64,000 nucleotides of DNA. It comes from Desulfurobacteriaceae bacterium. Lineage in GTDB: Bacteria; Aquificota; Aquificia; Desulfurobacteriales; Desulfurobacteriaceae. The position numbers and the translations under genes are program-made. The stretch's first letter is position 1; the number at the start of each line of letters is the position of its first letter. The stretch covers positions 57,596-121,595 of the forward strand of contig JALUGO010000011.1 of assembly GCA_027051905.1 (NCBI GenBank). Reading direction: 5' to 3'. Below the pieces are notes generated by a model. It was not told where the DNA came from. It was given only the letters and a program-made list of their open reading frames with translations, and did not search any database. Below are positions 7,945 through 17,275 of this stretch, in pieces.

Positions 7945-9606
7945 ATGAAGGAGCTGGTGAAAGAGAGGGTAGCAGAAGCTGTAAGAAACGTTTACGGAAA
8001 TGATGCGGTAGCGGTTCTTGAAAGAGCCTCCTTTGAAAAGCCCAAAAGGAAAGAGTTCGGCGACCTTGCAACAAACGTTGCCTTTCTCCTTGCAAAAGAA
8101 GTAAAGCAGTCTCCGAGGGCAGTGGCAGAGGAGATAGTCAGGGTTCTGAAGGGGAGTGGAGATTTTGAGAGCGTTGAGGTTGCTGGAGGAGGTTTTATAA
8201 ACTTCAAGCTCTCTCAGTCTCTCTATTCAGAGATACTCAGGTCTGTGGTTGAGACAGAGTTTTACGTTTCCGATGCAGGTAAAGGGGAGAGAGTTCTCCT
8301 TGAATACGTTTCTGCAAACCCGACAGGCCCATTACACGTTGGTCACGGAAGGGGAGCTGTTGTAGGAGATGTCCTTTACAGAATTATGAAGCTGACAGGT
8401 TATAAGCCGGAGAGGGAGTTTTACATCAACGATGCCGGCAGGCAGATTAAACTCCTTGGGCTTTCTATCTATTTAAGAGCTAAAGAGCTGAAGGGAGAGG
8501 AGATAACGCTTCCCGAGGATGCCTACTCTGGAGAGATTGAGATATGGAATAAAAACTACATCAGAGAGCTTGCCGAAAAGCTCCTTGAATTGAAACCTAA
8601 CCTTTTAGAGCTTCCAGAAGACGAGGCCGTTGAGATAGCGGCGGAGTTTGGGAAAGAGGAGCTCCTCAAACAGATTCAGGAGGATTTGAGGGAGCTCCGT
8701 GTTGAGTTTGACCACTGGTTCAGCGAGAGGGAGCTCTACGAAAAAGGAGAGGTTGAGAAAGTCCTGAGGATCTTAGAGGAGAAGGGGTACCTCTACGAGA
8801 AGGACGGAGCTCTCTGGCTGAAGACCACCCTCTTTGGAGACGATAAAGACAGGGTAGTCCGCCGCTCAAACGGTGAGTATACCTACTTCGCCTCAGACAT
8901 AGCCTACCACTACAACAAAATAGAGAGAGGCTACGACAGAGGGATAGACATCTGGGGAGCAGACCACCACGGCTACATTCAGAGAGTAAAAGCTGCTATT
9001 GCTGCCGTCGGTAAAGACCCTGACTGGCTTGAGATTATTCTGATTCAGTTAGTTAAGCTCTTCAGGAATGGCGAAGAGATAAAGATGTCAAAGAGAAAGG
9101 GGAACTTTATTCCTCTTAAGTGGCTAATGGACGAAGTTGGAGTTGACGCCGTTCGCTTCTTCTTTCTCCTGAAGCGTCACGATACCCCTTTAGACTTTGA
9201 CTTAGACCTTGCAATCTCTACAAAGAGCGAGAACCCCGTTTACTACGTTCAGTATGCCCACGCAAGGCTCTGCAGCGTTTTAGATAAGGCTGAAGAAAGA
9301 GGCTTCAGGCCATCTGCCAACCATTTAAATATGTTAAACACAGAGGAGGAAAGGGAGCTTATACTCAGGTGCTACAGCCTCAGGTATGAGCTTCAACAGG
9401 CTGCCCTGAAGAGAGAACCCCACAGGCTTACCTACTATCTGATGGAACTGGCGTCTGCCCTTCACCGCTTCTACAACAAACACAGAGTGGTTGATGAGGG
9501 GAACAAGGAGCTCTCCTCTGCCCGTCTCTACCTTGTTGAGGGAGTGAGGAAAACCCTTGAGGTTGGTCTTGGTATATTAAACGTTAAAGCACCGAGGAGG
9601 ATGTAA
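7945..9606 (+). CDS. argS: Arginyl-tRNA synthetase
   Basis: 553 aa from the ATG at 7945. An N-terminal additional domain (FGDLATNVAFLLAKE) is followed by the class I core with the HIGH-type motif GPLHVGHGRGAVVGD. The KMSKS equivalent is KMSKRKGNF, and the C-terminal DALR anticodon-binding domain begins near YVQYAHARLCSVL. The ATG has AAGGCGG six bases upstream. An in-frame TTG at 7897 would add 16 residues but overlaps a TATAAT box. The stop codon shares one base with the next gene's ATG. Confidence 0.95.
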   Translation: MKELVKERVAEAVRNVYGNDAVAVLERASFEKPKRKEFGDLATNVAFLLAKEVKQSPRAVAEEIVRVLKGSGDFESVEVAGGGFINFKLSQSLYSEILRSVVETEFYVSDAGKGERVLLEYVSANPTGPLHVGHGRGAVVGDVLYRIMKLTGYKPEREFYINDAGRQIKLLGLSIYLRAKELKGEEITLPEDAYSGEIEIWNKNYIRELAEKLLELKPNLLELPEDEAVEIAAEFGKEELLKQIQEDLRELRVEFDHWFSERELYEKGEVEKVLRILEEKGYLYEKDGALWLKTTLFGDDKDRVVRRSNGEYTYFASDIAYHYNKIERGYDRGIDIWGADHHGYIQRVKAAIAAVGKDPDWLEIILIQLVKLFRNGEEIKMSKRKGNFIPLKWLMDEVGVDAVRFFFLLKRHDTPLDFDLDLAISTKSENPVYYVQYAHARLCSVLDKAEERGFRPSANHLNMLNTEEERELILRCYSLRYELQQAALKREPHRLTYYLMELASALHRFYNKHRVVDEGNKELSSARLYLVEGVRKTLEVGLGILNVKAPRRM

Positions 9607-10298
9607 TGGAAGGAGAGAGGAGGGTTCAGATTATCGTTGCTGTTATTGCTGCGTTTCTCCTTGCCTTTGCCTACGGAGTGGGCTACTACGTGGGGAAGGG
9701 GGCAGGAATAGAGGAGGAGAAGCAGATCTGTGAGGTTCAGAAGAGACAGCTCATAAAGACTCTTTCCCGGATAACACCTGTTTCAAGGCCAGAGCCTGTT
9801 GAGGAGAAGGTTGTAGAAAATTCTCAGGAAGAAAACGAGAATTTAGAAACGAACTCTTCAGAACAGGTGCAGAGCGAAAATCAACAGAAAGAGCCGAGGA
9901 ATGCAACAGAAATAAAAGCCGAAATTTCTCAGGAAGTAGCTACAGAGAAGAATGTAGAAAATAACACAGAGAGCGAGAGTAGCCCTGTAAAATTTGAGGA
10001 GCAGAAAAATAAATCTGTAAGTCAGGAGATACTGCAGAAAAAGGAACCTCAGGAGAAGCAGGCTGAGGTCGAGGAGAAGAAGTTTTACCTCCAGGTTGGA
10101 GTCTTTAGAGAGAAAACTAATGCTTTAAAACTTGCTCAGGAACTTTCACGGAAGGGTTTTCCTGCAAAGACAATTTTTGAAAAAAAGTATACGAGGGTAA
10201 TTGTCGGCTATTTTGATTCAGCACGTCAGGCGAGGATTGTTCAGAAGGAGCTCCGCTCTGCCGGTTTTGACTCCGTCATAAAGTGGAGGAAAAATTGA
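9606..10298 (+). CDS. Membrane-anchored SPOR-domain protein
   Basis: 230 aa. One membrane helix lies at residues 8-30, so the protein is probably bitopic with most of it in the periplasm. Residues 60-155 form a Glu/Gln/Asn/Lys-rich low-complexity linker. Residues about 158-228 form a SPOR domain (KFYLQVGVFREKTNALKLAQ ... TRVIVGYFDSARQA). SPOR domains bind denuded glycan at the division septum, so this is likely an FtsN/DedD-like cell-division or wall factor. The ATG overlaps the argS stop by one base, so the two are translationally coupled. Its 3' end overlaps the TatD gene. Confidence 0.85.
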   Translation: MEGERRVQIIVAVIAAFLLAFAYGVGYYVGKGAGIEEEKQICEVQKRQLIKTLSRITPVSRPEPVEEKVVENSQEENENLETNSSEQVQSENQQKEPRNATEIKAEISQEVATEKNVENNTESESSPVKFEEQKNKSVSQEILQKKEPQEKQAEVEEKKFYLQVGVFREKTNALKLAQELSRKGFPAKTIFEKKYTRVIVGYFDSARQARIVQKELRSAGFDSVIKWRKN

Positions 10299-11683
10299 TC
10301 GATACCCATGCTCACCTCCACTTCCCGCAGTTTGACGAAGATAGAGAAGAAGTAGTAAAGGAGTGTGAGGAGAAGTTAGACGCCGTTATTACTGTAGGCT
10401 GCGACCTTGAAGACAGCAAAAAGGCAATAGCCGTTGCAGGGCAGGGTAAGAACATCTACGCCTCAGTTGGGATTCACCCCCACGAGGCAAAAAACTACTC
10501 CGAGAAAGACTACGAGAAAATAGTTGAGCTTGCAAAATCTCCGAAGGTTGTAGCCCTCGGCGAAATGGGGCTCGACTTTTACAGAAACCTCTCCCCTAAA
10601 GAGAAACAGTATGAGATTTTCCTGATGCAGGTTGAAGCTGCGAAGGAGCTTAAACTTCCTGTAATAATCCACACCCGGAACGCCGCCAGTGAGATGGCAG
10701 AGTTCATAAGAAAGCACTTTGACGGCGTCAGGGGAGTTATTCACTGCTTCAGCGGAGAGAGGGAGCTCCTTAAAGCTGCCCTTGATGCCGGTCTTTTCAT
10801 CTCCTACGCAGGTCCCGTCACATACCCTAAAAATGAGGCACTCAGAGAGACGCTGAAATTCGTTCCATCCTCAAGGCTTCTGATAGAAACAGACTCTCCC
10901 TATCTTGCCCCTCAGCCTGTTCGAGGAAAGAGGAACAAACCAACCTACATTGCCTACGTAGCGATGACAGTTGCTGAAGTTTTAGGGCTCTCTTTTACCG
11001 ATATAGACAGAATAACGACCGTAAACGCTAAAAGGCTTTTTAACCTTCCCCTTACCCTGGAAGAAGAGAAAGAAAGGCTTGTATATCAGATAGGAGATAG
11101 ACTCTACGTAAACCTTACAACGGAGTGTCCGTGTAGCTGTAAGTTCTGTTTCAGGGGAAAAGAGGATTACATCCTCGGTTATAACCTCAACCTTTCAAGG
11201 GAACCAATAGCGGAAGAGTATATGTATAGGATAAAGAACCCAAAAGTTTACAGCGAAATTGTTTTCTGCGGTTATGGAGAACCTTTTGAAAGGTATGAAA
11301 CACTGAAAAAGGTTGCTGAGTGGGTAAAGAAGTTTGCGAAGGATGTTCCTGTTAGGGTAGATACCTGCGGTCTAGCCTACCTGATAACGGGAAAAAGAGA
11401 CATTCTTGATGAGCTTAAAGGTCTTGTTGATAGGTTCAGTGTAAGCGTTAACGCCCCAAACCCGGAAGAATACCTTAGAGTGGTTCGTCCTAAATTTGGG
11501 GAGAAGAGCTGGAGAGAACTTCTTTCTTTCATAAAGGATGCCAGAGAGAGAGGTTTTGACGTAACGATTACCGCCGTGGAGTATCCGGGATTTGACAGGA
11601 AGTCTTTTGAAAGGCTTGCCCGGGAGCTTGGTGTAAACTTTAGAATAAGACCATTTAAGAGGTTTAAGCCTTGGGAAGAATAG
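10295..11683 (+). CDS. TatD-family metal-dependent hydrolase fused to a radical SAM domain
   Basis: About 462 aa. Residues 1-258 form a complete TatD hydrolase with IDTHAHLH, the GEMGLDFYR metal ligand, IIHTRNA, IHCFSGE and ETDSPYLAP. Residues about 270-462 form a radical SAM domain whose cluster motif is CPCSCKFC (Cys-x3-Cys-x2-Cys), followed by FCGYGEP (the SAM-binding GGE equivalent). TatD proteins are 3'-5' nucleases or deacylases. TatD-linked radical SAM proteins are a known but uncharacterised family, and here both parts are one chain. TTG at 10295 is preferred: GGAGG lies five bases upstream, TTGA overlaps the previous stop, and it gives the typical TatD start. A GTG at 10283 would add four residues. 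Confidence 0.85.
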   Translation: MIDTHAHLHFPQFDEDREEVVKECEEKLDAVITVGCDLEDSKKAIAVAGQGKNIYASVGIHPHEAKNYSEKDYEKIVELAKSPKVVALGEMGLDFYRNLSPKEKQYEIFLMQVEAAKELKLPVIIHTRNAASEMAEFIRKHFDGVRGVIHCFSGERELLKAALDAGLFISYAGPVTYPKNEALRETLKFVPSSRLLIETDSPYLAPQPVRGKRNKPTYIAYVAMTVAEVLGLSFTDIDRITTVNAKRLFNLPLTLEEEKERLVYQIGDRLYVNLTTECPCSCKFCFRGKEDYILGYNLNLSREPIAEEYMYRIKNPKVYSEIVFCGYGEPFERYETLKKVAEWVKKFAKDVPVRVDTCGLAYLITGKRDILDELKGLVDRFSVSVNAPNPEEYLRVVRPKFGEKSWRELLSFIKDARERGFDVTITAVEYPGFDRKSFERLARELGVNFRIRPFKRFKPWEE

Positions 11684-12078
11684 TCCGATTCACAGTTTCT
11701 ATAGATGAAAAGCTCCTTGAGAAGTTTGATGCTTTTATTGAAGAGAAAGGTTATGTAAACCGTTCTGAGGCGGTTAGAGACCTTATCCGTTCTGCCCTCA
11801 TTGAGAAGGATTTAAAACCAGAAAGTTTTGCCTTTGGAACCCTTACAATAGTTTACGACCACCATCAGAAGGAGCTTGCAGACAGAATAACGGACATAGA
11901 ACACGGCTACCTTGACAACATCATCTCAACGATGCACATCCACATAGACCATCACCACTGCCTTGAAATAGTTGCTGTTAAAGGAGAAGTAAAGGAGATA
12001 AGAGAGCTTGCAGACAGAATTTCTTCGTTAAAGGGAGTAAAACACGCAAGGCTGGTATTTACCGGTGTTGAACCTTAA
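11671..12078 (+). CDS. nikR: Nickel-responsive regulator NikR
   Basis: 135 aa, the size of E. coli NikR (133). The N-terminal ribbon-helix-helix DNA-binding domain is RIVRFTVSIDEKLLEKFDAF, followed by NRSEAVRDLIR. The C-terminal ACT-like domain carries the nickel-site signature, with a His-rich run (TMHIHIDHHHCLEIVAVKG) and an earlier DHHQKELADR. It represses nickel uptake genes and related targets when nickel is abundant. No nickel transporter or hydrogenase lies in the window, so targets are elsewhere. The start is a TTG overlapping the radical SAM gene by 13 bp. Confidence 0.92.
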   Translation: MGRIVRFTVSIDEKLLEKFDAFIEEKGYVNRSEAVRDLIRSALIEKDLKPESFAFGTLTIVYDHHQKELADRITDIEHGYLDNIISTMHIHIDHHHCLEIVAVKGEVKEIRELADRISSLKGVKHARLVFTGVEP

Positions 12079-12126
12079 CAGAAACTGTTTATATTCACAT
12101 GGCAGCAATCACTTGAGGAGGTTGGT

Positions 12127-12870
12127 ATGGCTGGCCACTCCAAATGGGCAAACATTCGTCATAAAAAGGCAGCTCAGGATGCTAAAAGGGGGAAGATCTT
12201 TACAAAACTTGCCAGAGAGATAACAGTTGCTGCAAGGGAAGGAGGTGGAGATCCTGAGAAAAACCCGAGGCTCAGGGCTGCAATAGAGAGAGCCCGTAAG
12301 TTCAACATGCCAAAAGAAAACATAGAAAGAGCGATAAAGAGAGGAACCGGAGAGATAGCCGGAGAGACCTTTGAAGAGGTCACCTACGAAGGTTACGGTC
12401 CTGGCGGAGTTGCCATAATCGTTAAGTGTTTAACCGACAACAGGAACAGGACTGCTGCCGAAGTGAGGCATGCTTTCTCAAAACACGGCGGAAACCTTGG
12501 AACCTCCGGCTGCGTTTCCTGGATGTTTGAGAGGAAGGGTGTTATTGTCGTTCCGGCAGACAGTTACGACGAAGAGATGGTTATGCTTACAGCTATAGAT
12601 GCCGGAGCAGACGATGTTGTTTCTGAAGATGGAAAATTCATTATCTACACACAGCCTTCAGAGCTTGAAACCGTAAGAAAAGGGCTTATAGACGCCGGAA
12701 TAGAGGTTGAAGAGGCAAAGCTGGACCTGATTCCTACAACTACGACAAGGGTTGAAGGAGAAACAGCCCTGAAGGTTCTTAAACTCCTTGAGGCTCTAGA
12801 AGATTTAGACGACGTTCAGGAGGTTTACTCCAACTTTGACATGCCAGAAGAGGTTATGAATAATGCGTAA
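12127..12870 (+). CDS. yebC: YebC/PmpR/TACO1 family protein
   Basis: 247 aa, standard length. The N-terminus [20 protein letters not shown] is the family signature, followed by [12 protein letters not shown] and RAIKRGTGE. Homologues act as DNA-binding regulators or as translation factors that relieve ribosome stalling on proline runs. Which role applies here cannot be told from sequence. The ATG has GAGGAGGTTGGT upstream. A 48 bp gap separates it from nikR; the 3' end overlaps the transglycosylase gene by 8 bp. Confidence 0.95.
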   Translation: MAGHSKWANIRHKKAAQDAKRGKIFTKLAREITVAAREGGGDPEKNPRLRAAIERARKFNMPKENIERAIKRGTGEIAGETFEEVTYEGYGPGGVAIIVKCLTDNRNRTAAEVRHAFSKHGGNLGTSGCVSWMFERKGVIVVPADSYDEEMVMLTAIDAGADDVVSEDGKFIIYTQPSELETVRKGLIDAGIEVEEAKLDLIPTTTTRVEGETALKVLKLLEALEDLDDVQEVYSNFDMPEEVMNNA

Positions 12871-13918
12871 ACTGCTCCTCCTGTTTCCTCTTCTTCTATC
12901 TCTTCCCTCCTACGGTGGCGATTTGAAGAGCGTTGTGGAGAAGGAGGCTCAGATACTTTCCTCCTGTTCCTTTTCCGACAGAGGCTGTGATACCCTGTTA
13001 GATATTCCCTGGGATAAGCCCTCCTTTCAGTTCTGGCTTTCATACTACAGGAAAGGCTGGAATAGGGCAAAACTCCTCTCTCAGGTTGACTCTTACAGGG
13101 TTATCTACCCGACTGTCAGAAGTATTTTCAGAAGAGAGGGACTTCCAGAAGACCTTGCGCTTCTTGCCATAGTTGAGAGTAACGGTAATCCTGCTGCTGT
13201 TTCAAAGGCTGGAGCTGCGGGGCTCTGGCAGCTTATGCCGGGAACGGCGAGGAAACTGGGTCTCAGAGTCAATAGATTCATAGATGAAAGGTTTGACATC
13301 GTTAAATCTACGGTTGCTGCTGCTAAATACCTTAAAGAGCTCCACTCAATCTTCGGGCGCTGGGATCTTGCGATAGCAGCATACAACGCAGGACCCGGAA
13401 CGATAAAGAAGAGACTTGCAAAGCTTGGCGCTGATCAGTTTTGGAATCTTACAAAGCTTCCCAATGAAACCCTTGAATACGTTCCGAAGTTCTACGCCGT
13501 TCTCTCCACTGTGAAGAGCTCAGGCGTTCTCAACAGTCCTGTTAGAAACAGCCTTATAACGGTGAGAGTTGCCTCTAAAACGACTCTTTATAGGGTAGCT
13601 AAAGCTCTTAAGGTTTCTTACTCAACAGTTAAACGCTACAACAGGCAGTTCAGGAGGGGAGTAGTCCCCCGGGGATATCACGTTTACCTGCCAGCTTCTG
13701 CCGTTAAGAACTATGCACTCCTTAAGTATGCTGGAAAGTCCAGAGTTTACGTTTACGTTCCGGAAAAAAGAGAAAAGCTGGCAGTTATTGCCCGCCGTTT
13801 TGGCGTTTCTACCAGGCTGATAAAAGAGGTGAACAGGTTAAGATACAACGTTGCGTTTAAAGGTCAGCCCTTAGTAATAGTAAAGCTGGCGGAAAAGGGG
13901 ATAGATGGAAACGGTTAA
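12863..13918 (+). CDS. MltD-type lytic transglycosylase, SLT domain plus LysM-like tail
   Basis: 351 aa, with a Sec signal peptide at residues 1-19 ([19 protein letters not shown]). The SLT domain spans about 88-210: catalytic Glu in [11 protein letters not shown], then [18 protein letters not shown] and [15 protein letters not shown]. The C-terminal part has two degenerate LysM-like stretches (about 232-280 and about 300-345, [20 protein letters not shown]) that would bind peptidoglycan. It cleaves glycan strands to anhydro-muropeptides in the periplasm. It overlaps yebC by 8 bp and trmI by 14 bp. Confidence 0.88.
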   Translation: MRKLLLLFPLLLSLPSYGGDLKSVVEKEAQILSSCSFSDRGCDTLLDIPWDKPSFQFWLSYYRKGWNRAKLLSQVDSYRVIYPTVRSIFRREGLPEDLALLAIVESNGNPAAVSKAGAAGLWQLMPGTARKLGLRVNRFIDERFDIVKSTVAAAKYLKELHSIFGRWDLAIAAYNAGPGTIKKRLAKLGADQFWNLTKLPNETLEYVPKFYAVLSTVKSSGVLNSPVRNSLITVRVASKTTLYRVAKALKVSYSTVKRYNRQFRRGVVPRGYHVYLPASAVKNYALLKYAGKSRVYVYVPEKREKLAVIARRFGVSTRLIKEVNRLRYNVAFKGQPLVIVKLAEKGIDGNG

Positions 13919-14699
13919 GGAGACAGATACGGTTATTCTTCTGGATCGAGAAAAAGATAAGAAGTATTTTCTAAACCTTTCACTTTCCAAAGGAAAGTTT
14001 ACAACCGATAAGGGAGATTTGAATTTATCTGAACTCATAGGAAAACCTTACGGTTCAATAGTAAAGACCCATAAAGGTTATCCATACGTTGTTCTTCCCT
14101 GTTCCCTCTATGAGTTCATAATGTTCAAACTCAATCGGTTAACCCAGATAGTTTATCCCAAGGATGCTGCTTACATCCTATTACGACTTGACGTTAAACC
14201 GGGAGATACGGTAGTTGAGAGTGGTATAGGAAGTGGAGCCCTTACTGCCGTTTTCGCCCAGGCGGTTGGGAAAGAGGGGAAGGTTATCAGCTACGAAAAG
14301 AGGGAGGAGTTCATAAAGAATGCCCTTTCAAACCTCAGAAAAGTTGGGCTTGACTCAAGGGTAAAGGTCAAACACAGAGATATTTCAGAAGGGTTTGACG
14401 AAAAAGAGGAGGCAGATGCCCTCTTTTTAGATGTCAGGGAACCGTGGCTCTACCTTGATAAGGCCTATACGGCCTTGAAAGCTGGAAGGTTTCTGGGAAT
14501 TCTTGTCCCAACTGCCAATCAGGTAATAGAGACCCTTAAAGGTCTGGAGAGTTTGCCTTTTATAGATGTTGAAGTATCGGAAATACTGCTCAGGAAGTAT
14601 AAAACAGTTCCTGAGAGGTTCAGACCGGAAGACAGGATGCCAGCCCATACAGCCTACCTTATATTTGCAAGGAAAGTGGGAGAGGGGGAAGTAGAGTAA
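13905..14699 (+). CDS. trmI: tRNA (adenine-58-N1)-methyltransferase TrmI
   Basis: 264 aa. A small N-terminal beta domain is followed by a class I SAM-dependent methyltransferase: PGDTVVESGIGSGALTAVFA is motif I, VISYEKREEF motif II, and ADALFLDVREPWLYLDKAY the catalytic motif IV. It makes m1A58 in the T-loop of tRNAs. In thermophilic bacteria and archaea this homotetrameric enzyme supports growth at high temperature. It starts inside the transglycosylase gene, and its stop shares one base with the ExbB-like gene's ATG. Confidence 0.88.
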   Translation: METVKETDTVILLDREKDKKYFLNLSLSKGKFTTDKGDLNLSELIGKPYGSIVKTHKGYPYVVLPCSLYEFIMFKLNRLTQIVYPKDAAYILLRLDVKPGDTVVESGIGSGALTAVFAQAVGKEGKVISYEKREEFIKNALSNLRKVGLDSRVKVKHRDISEGFDEKEEADALFLDVREPWLYLDKAYTALKAGRFLGILVPTANQVIETLKGLESLPFIDVEVSEILLRKYKTVPERFRPEDRMPAHTAYLIFARKVGEGEVE

Positions 14700-15316
14700 T
14701 GGCTGGATTTGAGATTCTGCAAAAATCGGGAGTTGTCGGGTATTTGATATTTTTCCTGTCTGTTGTTGCCCTTGCTATTGTTATTGAGAAGTTCATTACG
14801 CTTAGAATGAAACGATTGATTCCAAAAGAGGATCTTAAACTGCTTCTGGATTTTCTCAGGCAGGGGAATTTGGGTGATGCTGTTGAGCTATGTAAGAGGC
14901 GGAAAAGTTTTCTCTCCATCGTTGTTCTTGATGCTATCAGAAACCTTGGGGAGCCTACAAGGGAAAACTTTTTACACGCTTTTGAAGTGAGTGCAAGGAG
15001 GCACTTTACAGATCTTGAAAGGGGTATGCCTCTCCTTGCAACAACAGCTGCAGTTTCCCCTCTTTTAGGTCTTCTGGGAACTGTTATGGGGATGATTAAG
15101 ATATTTGGAGTTCTTACCGGCGGCGGGGCGATTGGTTCTCCTCAGCAGCTCTCTGCCGGAGTAGCAGAAGCTCTTCTTACAACGATTTTGGGGCTTATAG
15201 TGGCCATTCCGGCAGTTGTTATGTATAACATTTTTAACAAAAAGCTCGACAAGATAGCCGTTGAGATTGAGGCGGCAGGAGTTCTCCTTACCAACAACTT
15301 CAAAGGCCTGAAATGA
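14699..15316 (+). CDS. MotA/TolQ/ExbB-family proton channel protein (no ExbD partner)
   Basis: 205 aa. Membrane helices lie at about 12-33, 108-135 and 158-180. The MotA_ExbB core is visible at LATTAAVSPLLGLLGTVMGM and VAEALLTTILGLIVAIPAV. Such proteins form pentameric proton channels that energise TonB, Tol or motility through an ExbD/TolR/MotB partner. No partner follows here; the next gene is xth, overlapping by 4 bp (ATGA). Whether it serves TonB or Tol cannot be decided. Confidence 0.85.
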   Translation: MAGFEILQKSGVVGYLIFFLSVVALAIVIEKFITLRMKRLIPKEDLKLLLDFLRQGNLGDAVELCKRRKSFLSIVVLDAIRNLGEPTRENFLHAFEVSARRHFTDLERGMPLLATTAAVSPLLGLLGTVMGMIKIFGVLTGGGAIGSPQQLSAGVAEALLTTILGLIVAIPAVVMYNIFNKKLDKIAVEIEAAGVLLTNNFKGLK

Positions 15317-16089
15317 GGGTTGCAACCTGGAACGTTAACTCAATAAGGGTTCGCTACCCGTTAGTTCTTCAATGGCTTGAGAATAGTTCAACTGACTGCC
15401 TTGGAATGCAGGAGATAAAGGTCGAAGAGGAGCTCTACCCTCACTCTGCTTTTAAAGAGACCGGTTATAACTGCAGCGTTCACGGTCAGAAGGCTTACAA
15501 CGGCGTTGCTGTCTGCTCTAAAGAGACTCCGCAGAGAGTGATAAAAGGTTGGCCCGACGGAGAAGACGACGAGAAAAGGATTATTACAGCTTACTTTAAA
15601 GATTTTACGCTTGTTAACGTTTACGTTCCCCGGGGTGGAGATAGAGGAACCGAAAGGCACGCCTACAAGATTTACTTTTTGACCAAGTTGAAAGTTTTCC
15701 TCAGTGAGAACTTTTCCCCCTCGGATCCTCTTATAGTTTTAGGAGATTTCAACGTTGCCCGCTCAGAAGTTGACGTTTACGACCCGGTTGTCTGGAAGGG
15801 GAGGCCGGGGTTTATGGACGACGAGAGGGAGGCTTTAGAGGAGCTCCTCTCCTTTGGCCTTTACGACCTTTTCAGGGAAAAAAACCCTGAAGTTCAAAAG
15901 TTCAGTTGGTTTGACATAGAAACCGGAGCCTTTTCAAGGCATAGAGGTCTCAGAATAGACTACATTTTTGCAACAGAGCCTTTGCTGAAGGCTTGTGTTG
16001 AGTGTGATATTGACTACGAGGCGAGGAAAAAGCGCAAGGAACTCCTGCCCTCAGACCACGCTCCCGTTTACGCAGAGTTCAAACTTTAA
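15313..16089 (+). CDS. xth: Exodeoxyribonuclease III (AP endonuclease, EEP family)
   Basis: 258 aa, the size of the XthA/ExoA family. Motifs in order: RVATWNVNSIRVRYP (metal-binding Asn), QEIKVEEE (catalytic Glu), VNVYVPRGGD, VLGDFNVARSEVDVYDP (Asp/Asn) and the terminal LPSDHAPVYAEF with the catalytic Asp-His pair. It cuts 5' of abasic sites and has 3'-5' exonuclease activity in base-excision repair. It is coupled to the ExbB-like gene by an ATGA overlap. Its end overlaps the convergent small gene by 4 bp. Confidence 0.95.
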   Translation: MRVATWNVNSIRVRYPLVLQWLENSSTDCLGMQEIKVEEELYPHSAFKETGYNCSVHGQKAYNGVAVCSKETPQRVIKGWPDGEDDEKRIITAYFKDFTLVNVYVPRGGDRGTERHAYKIYFLTKLKVFLSENFSPSDPLIVLGDFNVARSEVDVYDPVVWKGRPGFMDDEREALEELLSFGLYDLFREKNPEVQKFSWFDIETGAFSRHRGLRIDYIFATEPLLKACVECDIDYEARKKRKELLPSDHAPVYAEFKL

Positions 16090-16343
16090 GCGTATACGCT
16101 GATGGAGCTCCCTCCGGCTGCGTTCTGGTTCAGAGAGTTTAACAGCATCATTACGGCCTGGTAGGTAACCTCTTCCGCTTTTGAGAGGGCAAAGATCGCT
16201 TTGAGCTCGCTTAAGGCTTTTTCTCTCATTTCTTCCGGCATTTTACTGGTGAGAAAGAGTATCTCCTCCTTCTCTCTGCCAGCTGTCTGGGAATAGTTCG
16301 AGAGGTAGATGGATGGCAGGGAGCCTCCCACTTTTTCTATCAA
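16086..16343 (-). CDS. Small hypothetical protein (85 aa)
   Basis: The 85-residue frame starts at TTG 16343, five bases after a strong GGAGGAGAAG ribosome site, which is the main reason for calling it. It has no signal peptide or membrane helix. The centre (residues about 25-70, Met/Glu/Lys/Leu-rich) should be helical, and the tail (NAAGGSSISVYA) is small and polar. It stands alone, convergent with xth (4 bp overlap) and divergent from dapD. I do not recognise a family. Confidence 0.5.
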   Translation of the reverse strand: MIEKVGGSLPSIYLSNYSQTAGREKEEILFLTSKMPEEMREKALSELKAIFALSKAEEVTYQAVMMLLNSLNQNAAGGSSISVYA

Positions 16344-16443
16344 CTTCTCCTCCGAATCCTGTTAACAGTTTCCATTATCGGTAGAGTCCATTATGTTTTG
16401 AATTTTGTAAGATAATCAACACAAACTGCAGGGAGGTTCTGTA

Positions 16444-17262
16444 ATGGAGCAACTTAAAAGGATGATTGAAGAGGCGTGGGAGAACCGGGAGCTCCTCAAA
16501 GACGAAAAGTATAAAGAGGCTGTAAGGGAGGTGATTGACCTACTTGATAGGGGAAAGGTAAGAGTTGCAGAGAGGATAAGCGTTGGGAACTGGAAGGTTA
16601 ACGACTGGGTTAAAAAGGCCATTCTCCTCTTTTTCCCCATCTCAGAGATGAAAGTTATGGAGGTGGGCCCCTTTGAATACTACGACAAAATACCCTTAAA
16701 GAAGGGGTGGGATAAGCTTGGAGTAAGGGTTGTTCCCCCTGCTACCGCCCGTTACGGCTCTTTTATAGAAAGCGGAGCCATTCTCATGCCATCTTACGTA
16801 AACATAGGTGCATATGTCGGTTCCGGAACTATGGTTGACACCTGGGCAACTGTTGGTTCCTGTGCGCAAATAGGCAAAAACGTTCACCTTTCAGGAGGAG
16901 TTGGAATAGGTGGAGTTCTTGAGCCTCCGAACGCAACTCCTGTAATTATTGAAGACAACTGTTTCATCGGTTCAAGATGTATTATTGTTGAAGGAGCCAT
17001 CATTGAAGAGGAGGCCGTTTTAGGGGCGGGAGTTGTTATAACGGCTTCAACCAGGATTATTGATGTAACAGGAGACGAACCCGTTGAATACAGAGGAAGA
17101 GTTCCTGCAAGAAGCGTTGTTATTCCTGGAACAAGGGTTAAGAAGTTCCCGGCAGGGGAATACCACATTCCCTGTGCCCTCATTATCGGGAAGAGAAAAG
17201 AATCAACCGATAAAAAGACATCATTGAACGAAGTTCTAAGGGAATTTAACGTTCCTGTTTAA
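16444..17262 (+). CDS. dapD: 2,3,4,5-tetrahydropyridine-2,6-dicarboxylate N-succinyltransferase
   Basis: 272 aa, close to E. coli DapD (274). An N-terminal helical domain is followed by a left-handed beta-helix of hexapeptide repeats from about residue 100 to 215. Signature segments are PPATARYGSFIESGAILMPS, GTMVDTWATVGSCAQIG and GGVGIGGVLEPPNATPVIIE. It uses succinyl-CoA on the lysine-pathway intermediate, so diaminopimelate is made by the succinylase branch; dapF lies at 35.3 kb. An AGGGAGGTT ribosome site precedes the ATG. About 100 bp of promoter space lies upstream; I see no convincing -35/-10 pair there. Confidence 0.95.
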   Translation: MEQLKRMIEEAWENRELLKDEKYKEAVREVIDLLDRGKVRVAERISVGNWKVNDWVKKAILLFFPISEMKVMEVGPFEYYDKIPLKKGWDKLGVRVVPPATARYGSFIESGAILMPSYVNIGAYVGSGTMVDTWATVGSCAQIGKNVHLSGGVGIGGVLEPPNATPVIIEDNCFIGSRCIIVEGAIIEEEAVLGAGVVITASTRIIDVTGDEPVEYRGRVPARSVVIPGTRVKKFPAGEYHIPCALIIGKRKESTDKKTSLNEVLREFNVPV

Positions 17263-17275
17263 AGAGGAGGAAGTC

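Noticed and set aside
12100..12120. Possible sigma-54 site before yebC (TGGCAG ... TTGAG)
   Set aside because: Spacing and the -12 element do not match TGGCAC-N5-TTGCW.
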